Assembly (NCBI RefSeq): GCF_012641515.1
Contig: NZ_JABAHY010000004.1
Span: 83,989 to 147,988 of the forward strand
Direction: 5' to 3'
Origin: Nesterenkonia sedimenti
GTDB lineage: Bacteria > Actinomycetota > Actinomycetes > Actinomycetales > Micrococcaceae
Length of the DNA: 64,000 bases
The notes under the pieces are model-generated. The model searched no databases, had not been told where the DNA came from, and saw only the letters and a list, made by a program, of their open reading frames with translations. The position numbers and the translations under genes were made by a program. Below are positions 42,743-53,123 of this stretch, piece after piece (the first letter of the stretch is position 1; the number at the start of each line of letters is the position of its first letter).

Positions 42743-42759
42743 TTTGTGAATATTACAAA
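42743..42759. promoter_or_regulatory. Inverted repeat, candidate PucR operator
   Basis: TTTGT (42743-42747) and ACAAA (42755-42759) flank an A+T-rich 7-base spacer in the 131-bp gap between the divergent hydantoinase A and PucR genes, 25 bp before the PucR start. The A+T-rich palindrome stands out in a G+C-rich surrounding. Binding by the PucR product is inferred. Confidence 0.4.
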
Positions 42760-42783
42760 CGCCCAAGTCAGAGGCGGAGCATT

Positions 42784-43986
42784 ATGGACCTCACGGGAGT
42801 ATTCACAGCTTCTCGTAACACAGAAGTTACATCTTTGACCGCTGAGCGACGAGCTCAGATCATGGAGTCCCTTTTGGATTCCATGAACCAAGAAGACCCA
42901 ATGCGCGGTCTGGTGCTTGAGCTGGGAAAATTATGTTCAGGATCCACCGCAATATTCAGCTCGGATGCGGAGATGCTCTCCTGCGCAGGAGCTGCGCCTT
43001 TTCACCTGATCCGAGCCTCGCTGGATCAACTCCACGGCAACGGTGAGAACACAACCGAAGTGGGACGATGGTCGGTACGAGGAAGTCGGGTCACGGTAAG
43101 GGCGCATACGTATACCGTTGTTCTTGCCGCTATCGATACTGACCTGCAGAACCCGGAGCACGATTTCGCACTCGACGTCGTCCACCGTCTCCTGGGTTCC
43201 TTGGATGCAGTGGACAGTTTCGCAGCAATCCAACTCGCTCACCGCTCAGGACTATTGCTGAAAGAACTCGAACTGGGGATCCCCGCATCCCGGGAACCAC
43301 ACTCATGGCGACGGATGAGTGAGTTTGGGTTCACCCCATTCAGTGAAGTCAGGGTCTTGGCAGGATCCCCCTATAACGGAGAACGCCTGACGAAGGCCGA
43401 CCTCCGGCAATTGGCGAGTGTCAGCGGGCGCCGCCGGGCAGTTTTGGTGCAGGAGGCAGATACCTACGTGCGGGATTATCCGGCCTTCTTCTTATTAACC
43501 GCTGCTGATCGGGGGTTCGAGTCCTGGCTGCAGGAGTTGGAGGAGAACTTCCTGTTGGGGGTTTCAGAGGAATTCGTGCAGCTGTCCTCCATGCCGGAGG
43601 TCCTACGTGCTACGGAATTGGCCCACAGCATCGCCGTTGCAGAGTATTCAGCTAAGCCATCTGATCCTCGACAAGCGGTGAAGGTCGAATCTCTTCGCCC
43701 GCATGAGTGGCTGCTTGCGCGAATCTCATCCACACGCGATCGGCTTCAGCTGAAGGGGTACGCAGCAGAGCTCAGGGCACACCCAGAGATGCTGCACACC
43801 GCCATCACGTATCTCGTCAGCAATATGGATATCGCTGCGTCAGCTCGCTGCCTCATGATTCACCCGAACACGATGAGGTACCGGCTCTCCAAAGTGGAGG
43901 CGATCATCGGTGACCAGCTCAATAATCCTGAAGTGATTGCCGACCTCTACCTGTCACTCTCGGAGGAGATCAAAGCCTATCGATGA
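42784..43986 (+). CDS. PucR/CdaR-family regulator
   Basis: This 400-residue regulator has an N-terminal sensor region and a C-terminal PucR-type HTH (HTH_30): HPEMLHTAITYLVSNMDIAASARCLMIHPNTMRYRLSKVEAII near residues 340-385. Family members activate nitrogen-compound catabolism (purines, GABA, proline, sugar acids). It is divergent from the hydantoinase-type operon, which is the most likely target. A less G+C-rich composition around its first 300 bp suggests a different history from the core genes. It converges with the aminopeptidase gene with a 9-bp gap. Confidence 0.87.
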   Translation: MDLTGVFTASRNTEVTSLTAERRAQIMESLLDSMNQEDPMRGLVLELGKLCSGSTAIFSSDAEMLSCAGAAPFHLIRASLDQLHGNGENTTEVGRWSVRGSRVTVRAHTYTVVLAAIDTDLQNPEHDFALDVVHRLLGSLDAVDSFAAIQLAHRSGLLLKELELGIPASREPHSWRRMSEFGFTPFSEVRVLAGSPYNGERLTKADLRQLASVSGRRRAVLVQEADTYVRDYPAFFLLTAADRGFESWLQELEENFLLGVSEEFVQLSSMPEVLRATELAHSIAVAEYSAKPSDPRQAVKVESLRPHEWLLARISSTRDRLQLKGYAAELRAHPEMLHTAITYLVSNMDIAASARCLMIHPNTMRYRLSKVEAIIGDQLNNPEVIADLYLSLSEEIKAYR

Positions 43987-43995
43987 GGCCGCAGA

Positions 43996-45543
43996 TCAGG
44001 CCTGAAGTTTTGCGATCCAGGCCTCGACGTCATCGGGTTTGCGCGGCAGGGCCGCCGAAAGATTCTCAGCGCCGTCATCGGTGACCAGGATGTCGTCCTC
44101 GATCCGGATACCGATACCCCGGTACTCCTCCGGAACGGCGAGATCCTCATTCTTGAAGTACAGACCCGGCTCAATGGTGAACACCATGCCCGGCTCCAGG
44201 ACCCCGTCCAGGTAGAGATCCCGCTTGGCCTGAGCGCAGTCATGGACATCCAGCCCCAGGTGATGACTGGTGCCATGAGGCATCCAGCGCCGGTGATGTT
44301 GACCCTCAGTGGACAGCGCCTCATCCAGGGATACCGGCAGCAGCCCCCAGTCATCCAGATGTTCGGCCAGCACGGTCACCGCGGTGGTGTGGATATCCCG
44401 GAACTTGATACCCGGGCGCACCACATCAAAGGCGGCGTCGGCGGAGGCCAGCACAGCCTCATACACTTTCCGCTGAACAGGGGAGTATGTCCCTGAGACC
44501 GGAATCGTACGAGTGATATCCGCGGTGTAGAGGGAATCGGCCTCAACACCGGCGTCCAAGAGCAGCAGCTCCCCGGGTTCGATCCGGTCGTGGTTACGGA
44601 TCCAGTGCAGAACGGTGGCGTTATTGCCCGAGGCGGCAATCGTGTCATAGCCCAGATCATTGCCCTCCAGGCGTGCCCGGGCGAAGAACGCGCCCTCAAC
44701 AATACGCTCACCCCGGTTATGACCCACTGCCCGGGGCAGGGCACGTACGACATCTTCAAAACCGGCGATAGTCGCAGCCACCGACTCCCGCAGCTGGTCG
44801 ACCTCCCAGTCATCCTTGACCAGGCGCAGCTCCGAGCAGAACTCGGTCAGCTTCGCATCCAGGGCATCGGAGGCCTCCAGATCCATGGCCGCATTCACCC
44901 GGGCAGTATCCACCAGGGCATCGATATTCTGATCCGACTCCCGCAGCAGCCGAACCTGGGTGCCTCCGGTCTGCGGATCGCCGACATCCTTCGCAACTGC
45001 CGGTTCCAGCTCATCGAGGTTCTTCGTCCGAATCCCCAGCCGCTGCCGGAACTCCTCCAGACCCGGACGCTTGCCGATCCAGAACTCGCCATACCGAGCA
45101 TCGGCGTAGAACTCCTCAGTATCCCGCCCCGCCATCGGTTTGAAGTACAGGGTGACCTCGTGGCCGGAGTCGTCGTCGCCGGTTTCTCCCTCCCCAACAG
45201 GTTCGAAGACCAGCACAGCATTGGGCTCGTGATCCACACCCAGTCCGGTTAGGTGTGCAAAGGCCGAATGCGGACGGAACCGGTAGTCAGTGTCATTGGA
45301 ACGGACCTTCAACGGGCCGGCAGGAACCACCACGCGCTCACCGGGGAACTGTTCAGATACAGCACGACGACGCTGGACAGCGTAGTCAGCCACCGTATCC
45401 CGGGGGTGACCGGACTCCTGCGCAGGAGCCCAATGCGAGGCCATGAATTCCTTGAAAGCTTTCGACTGGGGGCGTTGCGACCGGTTGTCCACCCGGTCCT
45501 TCAATTCCTGTTCGGACTGCTGCTCACTGTGGTTCTGACTCAT
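43996..45543 (-). CDS. pepP: Aminopeptidase P-family metallopeptidase
   Basis: This 515-residue enzyme removes N-terminal residues preceding proline. The pita-bread domain has all metal ligands in order: the two Asp in LLLLDAGVEADSLYTADITRTIP, His in MPHGTSHHLGLDVHDC, Glu in FTIEPGLYF and Glu in GIGIRIEDDILV. An AMP_N domain (residues about 50-190) comes first. The N-terminal 40 residues are polar and low in complexity. It is divergent from the PHP gene. Both are core genes that mark the end of the catabolic run. Confidence 0.93.
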   Translation of the reverse strand: MSQNHSEQQSEQELKDRVDNRSQRPQSKAFKEFMASHWAPAQESGHPRDTVADYAVQRRRAVSEQFPGERVVVPAGPLKVRSNDTDYRFRPHSAFAHLTGLGVDHEPNAVLVFEPVGEGETGDDDSGHEVTLYFKPMAGRDTEEFYADARYGEFWIGKRPGLEEFRQRLGIRTKNLDELEPAVAKDVGDPQTGGTQVRLLRESDQNIDALVDTARVNAAMDLEASDALDAKLTEFCSELRLVKDDWEVDQLRESVAATIAGFEDVVRALPRAVGHNRGERIVEGAFFARARLEGNDLGYDTIAASGNNATVLHWIRNHDRIEPGELLLLDAGVEADSLYTADITRTIPVSGTYSPVQRKVYEAVLASADAAFDVVRPGIKFRDIHTTAVTVLAEHLDDWGLLPVSLDEALSTEGQHHRRWMPHGTSHHLGLDVHDCAQAKRDLYLDGVLEPGMVFTIEPGLYFKNEDLAVPEEYRGIGIRIEDDILVTDDGAENLSAALPRKPDDVEAWIAKLQA

Positions 45544-45566
45544 AACGGATAGTCTTTCATGTTGAG

Positions 45567-46421
45567 ATGAGCTTCGACCTGCACACCCACTCCACCGCGT
45601 CCGACGGCACCGAGCCGCCGGCTCATGTCGTCGCCGAAGCCGCCCGAGCCGGTCTCAGGGGCATCGCGCTGACCGATCACGACTCAACCGCAGGCTGGGC
45701 CGAAGCCCTCGCCGCCGCCGAAGAGCACGGCATCGGGCTGATCCCCGGAATGGAGATCACCTCCAAAACTGCCGCGGCCAGCGTGCATATGCTCAGCTAC
45801 CTCCACGACCCCGAACACCCCGGGCTGCTGGAACTCAACGCCGCCACCCGCGGCGGCCGGGTCGAACGCGCCAAACACATCGCCGAACGACTGGCCGAGG
45901 ACTTCCCGATCAGCTGGGAACTGGTCCTCGAACAGGTTGAGGACGGAGCCTCCATCGGCCGGCCGCATATCGCCGATGCTCTGGTGGCCGCAGGAGTGGT
46001 CCGCGAACGCAGTGAAGCCTTCGACAAATACATCCACCGCAGCTCCAAATACTATGTCGGCCAGGACAGCCCCCACCCCACTGAAGTGGTCCGAAGGGTC
46101 CGGGAGGCCGGGGGAGTGCCCGTGATCGCCCACGCTATGGCCGGTAAACGCGGCAACACCCTGGACGTGGACGAACTCGAGGAACTCGTTGAGGCCGGCA
46201 TGCTGGGCGTGGAGATCTGGCACCGGGACAACACCGAGGAGGGCAAGCAGATCCTGCTGGACCTTGCCCGTCGGCATGACCTCATCATCACCGGATCCTC
46301 CGACTACCACGGGGTATCCGGAAAGCCGAACACACTGGGTGAGAACACCACCGATCCCGAGCATGTGGCCCGGTTGCTGGAAGCAGCCAGCGGCACCGAT
46401 GCGTACAATATCCACCCATGA
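45567..46421 (+). CDS. PHP-domain phosphoesterase (TrpH/RNase AM-like)
   Basis: This 284-residue metal-dependent phosphoesterase has FDLHTHSTASDGTEPPAHVVAEAARAGLRGIALTDHDSTAGW, the first metal-binding motif. IPGMEITSK follows, and HAMAGKR and SSDYHGVSGKPN are the later His/Asp motifs. Characterised relatives remove 3'-phosphates from nucleotides and trim 5' ends of RNA. It overlaps the TetR gene by ATGA, an arrangement common in Micrococcales. Confidence 0.9.
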   Translation: MSFDLHTHSTASDGTEPPAHVVAEAARAGLRGIALTDHDSTAGWAEALAAAEEHGIGLIPGMEITSKTAAASVHMLSYLHDPEHPGLLELNAATRGGRVERAKHIAERLAEDFPISWELVLEQVEDGASIGRPHIADALVAAGVVRERSEAFDKYIHRSSKYYVGQDSPHPTEVVRRVREAGGVPVIAHAMAGKRGNTLDVDELEELVEAGMLGVEIWHRDNTEEGKQILLDLARRHDLIITGSSDYHGVSGKPNTLGENTTDPEHVARLLEAASGTDAYNIHP

Positions 46422-47056
46422 GCGGCAGTGAGAGCACCCCAGCCCCCAGCAACGGCCGGGCCAAACGCCTGCCGCGGGACCAACGGCGCGCCCAGCTGCT
46501 GGACTGCGCGCTGAAAGTCTTTGTCGCTAAGGGCTACCACGCAGCCTCCATGGATGACATCGCCTGGGCAGCCGAGGTCTCCAAACCCGTGCTCTACCAG
46601 CATTTCCCGGGTAAGCATGAACTGTTCATCGACCTCCTCGAAACCCATCTGAACCACCTGCAGGACGAACTCACCGCCGCACTGAGCCGAGCTGAGACCA
46701 ATAAGGAACGGGTCACCGGCACGGTCACCGCCTTCTACGAGTTCATCGCCCGCAAAGACGAGGCATACCGGCTGATCTTCGCCGCCGGGATGGACAATGA
46801 CCCCGAAGTCGCCACCAGGTTGGACCACTTCCATGACTCCATGGCCGCAGCCGTTGCCGAAGTCATCGCCGATGACACCGGCCAGCCCATGGCAGAGGCC
46901 ACAATGCTCGGCCACGGACTGATCGGAATGGCCACCTCGGCCGCCAGGCACTGGTCCCGACTCTCGGAACGGCCCGACCTGGACGCCTCCGCTCAGCTGA
47001 CTTCACGTTTGGCCTGGAGAGGAATCAGCGGCTTCCCTAAAGAAGGCGAGAGCTGA
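46418..47056 (+). CDS. TetR-family transcriptional regulator
   Basis: This 212-residue repressor has an N-terminal HTH, RAQLLDCALKVFVAKGYHAASMDDIAWAAEVSKPVLYQHFPGKHELF (about residues 25-72), and a helical ligand domain. It is coupled to the PHP gene upstream (ATGA) and followed after 88 bp by DUF3107. The ligand is unknown. Its conserved setting in Micrococcales suggests a housekeeping role, possibly in lipid or envelope control. Confidence 0.9.
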   Translation: MSGSESTPAPSNGRAKRLPRDQRRAQLLDCALKVFVAKGYHAASMDDIAWAAEVSKPVLYQHFPGKHELFIDLLETHLNHLQDELTAALSRAETNKERVTGTVTAFYEFIARKDEAYRLIFAAGMDNDPEVATRLDHFHDSMAAAVAEVIADDTGQPMAEATMLGHGLIGMATSAARHWSRLSERPDLDASAQLTSRLAWRGISGFPKEGES

Positions 47057-47144
47057 GCACAGTTAGGATAGGGCAGGAAGTAGTTTGCGGCGCCGTGAAT
47101 GAATCAACGACGACGCCGCCACCACACGCAGACCTAGGAGTGGC

Positions 47145-47378
47145 ATGGAAGTACGCATCGGAGTCCAGAACGTCGCCCGCGAGATCGTCATCGAAACCGA
47201 CGAGTCGGCCCAGGACGTGGAGAAAGCCGTCGCCGAAGCCGTTGAGAAGTCCAAGCCGCTGCTGAGCCTCACCGACCGCCGCGATAAGCAGGTTGTCGTT
47301 CCGGTGAGCGCCATCGGATACGTGGAAATCGGATCCGACACCAAACAGACGGTCGGCTTCGCCGCCGTCGCCGACTGA
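47145..47378 (+). CDS. DUF3107 protein
   Basis: This 77-residue protein has the whole-family pattern MEVRIGVQNVAREIVIETDESAQ, a charged middle and the VVPVSAIGYVEIGSDTKQTVGFAAV ending. DUF3107 is a small beta-rich protein restricted to Actinomycetota with unknown function. It is placed, as usual, between a TetR gene and a DEAD-box helicase. The helicase begins 8 bp after it, so the two are cotranscribed. Its presence is a good lineage marker. Confidence 0.88.
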   Translation: MEVRIGVQNVAREIVIETDESAQDVEKAVAEAVEKSKPLLSLTDRRDKQVVVPVSAIGYVEIGSDTKQTVGFAAVAD

Positions 47379-47386
47379 AAGAACGA

Positions 47387-48925
47387 ATGACAGAGACAGA
47401 TACTGAAGAAAAGACCCTCACGTTTGCGGACTTCGATGTCCGCAGCGAGATTGTGGAAGCCCTGAGCGAGAAGGGCATCACCACACCTTTCCCCATTCAG
47501 GCCGAAACCCTGCCCATCGCCCTGGGCGGCAATGACATCATCGGCCAGGCCAAGACCGGCACCGGTAAAACCCTCGGCTTCGGCATCCCTGCTCTGCAGC
47601 GGGTGACCGCCCCGGGGGAGGACGGTTATGACCAGCTGGCCGAACCCGGCGCACCCCAGGCCCTGATTGTGGCCCCCACCCGCGAACTGGCCGTCCAGGT
47701 CGCCGGTGACCTCACTACCGCCGGCTCCAAACTGGGCGTGCGGATCGCCACCATCTACGGCGGCCGCGACTACGAACCCCAGATCAAGACCCTCAACGCC
47801 GGGGTCGAAATCGTCGTCGGCACCCCCGGGCGACTCATCGACCTGCACCGGCAGAAGCACCTGAACCTCAAGAACGTGAAAATCGTGGTGCTCGATGAGG
47901 CCGATGAGATGCTCGACCTCGGGTTCCTGCCCGATGTGGAGAAACTTCTCTCCTATGTCCCCGAAGTGCGGCAGACCATGCTGTTCTCGGCGACTATGCC
48001 CGGCCCCGTGGTCTCCATGGCCCGCCGGTTCATGTCCAAGCCCACACATATCAGTGCGGCTGACCCCTTAGATGAGGGTGTGACCAAGAAGGACATCCGC
48101 CAGGTGGTCTACCGGGCCCACCAGCTGGATAAGGACGAGATGATCGCCCGCATCCTGCAGGCCGAGGGCCGGGGCCGGACCATCATCTTCACCCGCACCA
48201 AGCGGCAGGCCGACAAACTGGCCGATGAGCTGAAATCCCGCGGATTCGCCGCCGGCGCCATCCACGGCGACCTGGGCCAGGGCGCCCGGGAACAGGCCCT
48301 GCGCGCCTTCCGCAATGACAAGGTTGATGTCCTGGTCGCCACCGATGTGGCAGCCCGCGGAATTGATGTCACCGATGTCACCCATGTGATCAACTTCGTC
48401 TGCCCCGAGGACGAGTCCACCTACCTGCACCGGATCGGCCGTACCGGCCGCGCCGGTCAGAAGGGCACTGCGGTGACCTTCGTGGACTGGGAGGATGTGC
48501 CCCGCTGGTCGTTGATCAATAAGGCCATCGGCCTGGATGTGCCCGAGCCGGTGGAGACCTACTCCTCCAGCCCGCATCTGTTCGAGGACCTCGACATCCC
48601 CAAGGGAACCAAGGGCCGGCTGCCGCGTCATAAGCGCTCCAAGGCCGGGCTCGAGGGTGAGGAGCTTGAAGACCTCGGCGGACCTGGCTCCCGCAAATCC
48701 GAAGGCCGCGGCGACCGCAATGGTGGCCGCTCCGGATCCGGACGCAATGGTTCGGGCCGCAACCGCAGCCGAAACCGGCGGCGCTCCGGAGGCTCCAGTG
48801 AGGGCGATAAGCCCGAGAACTCCCAGAACTCAGGAGAGAAGGGCGAGAGCCAGGAGAAGAGCAACTCCCAGCGGCGCCGGCGCCGTCGTCGGAAAAAAGT
48901 CACCAAGCCGGACGAGTCCTCCTGA
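47387..48925 (+). CDS. DEAD-box RNA helicase
   Basis: This 512-residue ATP-dependent RNA-unwinding enzyme has all motifs in order: Q motif TTPFPIQAETLPIAL, Walker A AKTGTGKT, PTREL, DEAD (VVLDEADEMLDLGF), SAT (FSATMPGP), then TRTKRQADKLADEL, ARGIDV and HRIGRTGRAG. The last 80 residues are rich in Arg, Gly, Ser and Asn with a terminal Arg/Lys run (RRRRRRRKK), an RNA-binding tail. It is a core gene, probably acting in ribosome assembly or RNA decay. Confidence 0.95.
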   Translation: MTETDTEEKTLTFADFDVRSEIVEALSEKGITTPFPIQAETLPIALGGNDIIGQAKTGTGKTLGFGIPALQRVTAPGEDGYDQLAEPGAPQALIVAPTRELAVQVAGDLTTAGSKLGVRIATIYGGRDYEPQIKTLNAGVEIVVGTPGRLIDLHRQKHLNLKNVKIVVLDEADEMLDLGFLPDVEKLLSYVPEVRQTMLFSATMPGPVVSMARRFMSKPTHISAADPLDEGVTKKDIRQVVYRAHQLDKDEMIARILQAEGRGRTIIFTRTKRQADKLADELKSRGFAAGAIHGDLGQGAREQALRAFRNDKVDVLVATDVAARGIDVTDVTHVINFVCPEDESTYLHRIGRTGRAGQKGTAVTFVDWEDVPRWSLINKAIGLDVPEPVETYSSSPHLFEDLDIPKGTKGRLPRHKRSKAGLEGEELEDLGGPGSRKSEGRGDRNGGRSGSGRNGSGRNRSRNRRRSGGSSEGDKPENSQNSGEKGESQEKSNSQRRRRRRRKKVTKPDESS

Positions 48926-48937
48926 GGCGCCAGCTTC

Positions 48938-49456
48938 ATGAGTACGACGACGGCGGGTGCCCTGCTGATCCGTCAGGCGCACCCTGAGGACTATCAACGC
49001 ATCGGTGAGCTGACCGTCTCCGCCTACGTGGAGGGCGGGCATATGCAGCCCGATGACTCCTATGTTCAGCACCTCACCGAGGTCGCCGAGCGTGCCCAGC
49101 GCGCCCGGCTTCTGGTGGCTGAGGTGGACGATCAGGTGGCCGGATCGGTGACCGTCACCGACCACGACGGGCTCTACGCCGAGGTCTCTTGCCCCGGTGA
49201 GATGGAGTTCCGGATGCTCGCCGTAGCCCCTGAATTCCAGGGCCTCGGGATCGCCCGAGCCCTGGTGCGGCATATCGTGGCTGAAGCATCAGCGCGCCCG
49301 GAGATCAGCGGGGTGGCACTGTGCAGCCTGCGCAGTATGACAAGCGCCCATGCCCTGTATGAATCCGAGGGGTTCATCCGCCATCCCGACCGCGATTTCG
49401 TGCTGAACCTGCCCGGCAAATCCGCCAGTTTCCCGTTCTTCCTCCGAGAGGTGTGA
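48938..49456 (+). CDS. GNAT-family N-acetyltransferase
   Basis: This 172-residue acetyltransferase has the acetyl-CoA-binding segment FRMLAVAPEFQGLGIARALVRHIVAEA near residues 88-115 and a C-terminal DFVLNLPGKSASFPFFLREV. The substrate is unknown. It starts 12 bp after the helicase stop and is followed after 7 bp by a phosphatase gene, so the three genes form one unit. Confidence 0.9.
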   Translation: MSTTTAGALLIRQAHPEDYQRIGELTVSAYVEGGHMQPDDSYVQHLTEVAERAQRARLLVAEVDDQVAGSVTVTDHDGLYAEVSCPGEMEFRMLAVAPEFQGLGIARALVRHIVAEASARPEISGVALCSLRSMTSAHALYESEGFIRHPDRDFVLNLPGKSASFPFFLREV

Positions 49457-49463
49457 TCCCCCA

Positions 49464-50048
49464 GTGAGCTCGCCGTTCACAATCCTGACCGTCTGCACCG
49501 GCAATATCTGCCGCTCCCCAGCCATGGAGCGTCTGCTTGCCCACCTGCTGCGCCATGAGAGTGACGTACAGGTGATCTCCGGGGGGACCTACGCCCACGA
49601 CGGCGAGGATATGCAGGGCCCGATGAAGAAGCGGGTGGCCGACTACGGCGCTGATGCGGAGAACTTCGTGGCCGAACAGGTCACCGCCGCGATGATCCGC
49701 CGCAGCGACCTCATCCTGGCTGCCACCCGGGTGCATGTCGCCGATATGCTCGCTGAGGTTCCCGAGGCCGAGGACCGGATGTTTACCCATCCGGAGTTCG
49801 GCCGGCTGCTGGAATCCATCAGTGCCGAGGACCTGCAGGAGGCTGCAGGGGAGAACGCCTCGGTCACCGAGCAGCTGACAGCACTGATCCCGCTGCTGCA
49901 GCAGGAGCGCGACCGGGCCGGGCAAGCAACCCGCGACGACGACGTCGTCGATCCCTATATGCTGCCCGACAGCGTCTTCGATGAGTCCTTCCGGCAGATC
50001 CGCGAGCCTATCGAGACCCTGGGCGAGCGTCTGGAACTGCGCGGCTGA
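49464..50048 (+). CDS. Low-molecular-weight protein tyrosine phosphatase
   Basis: This 194-residue phosphatase starts with GTG at 49464. It has the phosphate-binding P loop VCTGNICRSPAMERLL with Cys and Arg in CX5R form (residues about 9-16), and the late Asp-Pro loop in DVVDPYMLPDSVFDESF near 155-172. It hydrolyses phosphotyrosine or a related phosphoester such as arginine phosphate. The C-terminus runs longer than the 150-residue classical forms. Confidence 0.9.
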   Translation: MSSPFTILTVCTGNICRSPAMERLLAHLLRHESDVQVISGGTYAHDGEDMQGPMKKRVADYGADAENFVAEQVTAAMIRRSDLILAATRVHVADMLAEVPEAEDRMFTHPEFGRLLESISAEDLQEAAGENASVTEQLTALIPLLQQERDRAGQATRDDDVVDPYMLPDSVFDESFRQIREPIETLGERLELRG

Positions 50049-50066
50049 AACACCGGGGGCCAGAGC

Positions 50067-50870
50067 TTAGATTCTGTCCAGCCCGAAGGCACCCAGCACC
50101 AGCGGGAAGGCCAGGAACGCCACGGCATCGAGCAGGAAATGGGCGATGACCAAGGGCATCACCCTGCCATAGCGGGCGTAGAGCCAGCCGAAGATAATCC
50201 CCATCAGGAAGTTACCCACTGCCGGGCCGAAGCCCTGGTACAGGTGGTAGAGCCCGCGCAGCACCGATGAGGCGATGATGATCAGCCAGATTGAGGCATG
50301 TGGCCAGATCCGCCGGGCACGGTCGAAGAGATAGGCCACCATGATGACCTCCTCCAACAGGGAGTGCCGCAGGGCCGCCAGCAGCAGTACGGGGGAGGTC
50401 CACCAATACTCGGTGACATCTGCCGGCACAATCTGAGCGGTCACCCCCAGGCTGCGGCCGATGAAGTAGACCCCCATGGTGCCCAGCCCAATCAGGGCGA
50501 AGAGACCGGCACCAATCAGCCAATCCCGACCCGGCCGCCGGAAATCCAGACCCCAGCGGCGGAAGGGGTTTCCTCCGTGCAGGAAGACCAGATAGATCAC
50601 CAGGGCCACCGGGGCCAGCGCAAACAGAGAGTTCAGCACCTGATAGGTGAAGTCGAAGAACTCAGCCCGGGACTGGGAGGTCTGTACCGTGGCGGTCTGA
50701 TCGGCCAGCGGGGCCTCAGTGAGCCGTTCGGCCAGCTGCAGGACCGCGTAGATTGCGCTGCGGCCTAAGGATAGGGCCAGCACAATGACCATCTCCCAGC
50801 CGTAGAACCTGCGGGAGGGCTGCTGGGGCTTCAGTTCCGGCGTCGTCGTGCTCACCTGCCTATTCTGCAT
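50067..50870 (-). CDS. CPBP-family intramembrane metalloprotease
   Basis: This 267-residue membrane protein has about seven to eight helices and the ABI/CAAX-prenyl-endopeptidase motifs: HSLLEEVIMVAYLFDRAR (the Glu-Glu and Arg of motif 1, about residues 165-182), a His-containing LRGLYHLYQGFGPAVGNFLMGIIFG (motif 2) and VIAHFLLDAVAF (motif 3). The protein cleaves or processes membrane substrates or handles antimicrobial peptides. The target is unknown. It is convergent with the phosphatase gene, separated by 18 bp. Confidence 0.88.
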   Translation of the reverse strand: MQNRQVSTTTPELKPQQPSRRFYGWEMVIVLALSLGRSAIYAVLQLAERLTEAPLADQTATVQTSQSRAEFFDFTYQVLNSLFALAPVALVIYLVFLHGGNPFRRWGLDFRRPGRDWLIGAGLFALIGLGTMGVYFIGRSLGVTAQIVPADVTEYWWTSPVLLLAALRHSLLEEVIMVAYLFDRARRIWPHASIWLIIIASSVLRGLYHLYQGFGPAVGNFLMGIIFGWLYARYGRVMPLVIAHFLLDAVAFLAFPLVLGAFGLDRI

Positions 50871-50965
50871 GACCTTGTTCAGTTTGCAGGGGCTAATTCG
50901 CTGCTGCGGAGTGAATAGGCTCCTGCAAACCCCATGGGTTGCAGGTTATCCGGGGCTGGATACAG

Positions 50966-51002
50966 CTGTGGCCCCGGTCCAGTGCAGGAGCCGGGGCCAC
51001 AG
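50966..51002. terminator. Terminator hairpin downstream of groEL
   Basis: CTGTGGCCCCGG (50966-50977) and CCGGGGCCACAG (50991-51002) form a 12-bp perfect stem with a 13-base loop, starting 24 bp past the groEL stop on the minus strand. There is no long T tract, and the hairpin also lies in the CPBP promoter region. Confidence 0.7.
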
Positions 51003-51025
51003 TCAGTCAGAGGAGACTAAATTGC

Positions 51026-52636
<1,611 letters not shown>

Positions 52637-52661
52637 TTAGGAAAGTCGAGCGTGTGAGTGT

Positions 52662-52958
52662 TTACTTCTCGACCTTGGCGAGGACGTCGCGGGCGTTGAG
52701 CACCAGGTACTCCTCGCCACCGACCTTGACCTCAGTGCCGCCGAACTTGGAGTAGATGACGACGTCGCCCTCTGCCACGTCGACAGGCAGGCGGTCGCCG
52801 GAGTCGGAGACCTTGCCGGGGCCTACAGCCACGACCTCGCCCTCCTGGGGCTTCTCCTTGGCGGTGTCCGGGATGACCAGGCCAGAAGCGGTGGTCTGCT
52901 CGGCCTCCAGGGGGCGGACAACAATACGATCCTCGAGGGGCTTGATGGAGACTGACAC
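52662..52958 (-). CDS. groES: Co-chaperonin GroES
   Basis: This 98-residue cap of the GroEL ring starts at GTG 52958 ([14 protein letters not shown]), the usual GroES N-terminus, preceded by GGAGAG at 52965-52970. An in-frame extension to 53099 has no match to GroES and runs through the operator region. It contains the mobile loop ([17 protein letters not shown]), [17 protein letters not shown] and the [10 protein letters not shown] ending. It is first in the groES-groEL transcript, behind a promoter and two CIRCE elements. Confidence 0.97.
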   Translation of the reverse strand: MSVSIKPLEDRIVVRPLEAEQTTASGLVIPDTAKEKPQEGEVVAVGPGKVSDSGDRLPVDVAEGDVVIYSKFGGTEVKVGGEEYLVLNARDVLAKVEK

Positions 52959-53062
52959 GTCAGTTCTCTCCTTTGCTTTGGAGTCGAAAAACTTCTCTTG
53001 ACTGTTGCGCGCCTTTGCCGGAGTGACCGTCGTCGCGGGTGCCGGTCCGCCCCGTTTAAGGC

Positions 53063-53089
53063 TTGGCACTCGTTGACGGCGAGTGCTAA
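53063..53089. promoter_or_regulatory. CIRCE element 1 (HrcA operator)
   Basis: TTGGCACTC, nine bases, GAGTGCTAA: one mismatch to the CIRCE consensus TTAGCACTC-N9-GAGTGCTAA. It lies about 105 bp before groES, at the probable transcription start. HrcA binds CIRCE and represses the operon without heat stress. Confidence 0.93.
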
Positions 53090-53094
53090 TAGAA

Positions 53095-53123
53095 ATCATA
53101 TGACCCGCTTAGCACTCAGGCAA
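53095..53123 (-). promoter_or_regulatory. groES-groEL promoter, vegetative sigma type
   Basis: On the minus strand, TTGCCT at 53118-53123 and TATGAT at 53095-53100 are separated by 17 bases, an excellent -35/-10 pair. The -35 lies in the loop of CIRCE element 2, and the start point falls at CIRCE element 1. Confidence 0.7.

Noticed and set aside
52959-53099. N-terminal extension of GroES to 145 residues
   Set aside because: The extension runs through the promoter and CIRCE region and does not resemble GroES. GTG at 52958 has a good ribosome-binding site.
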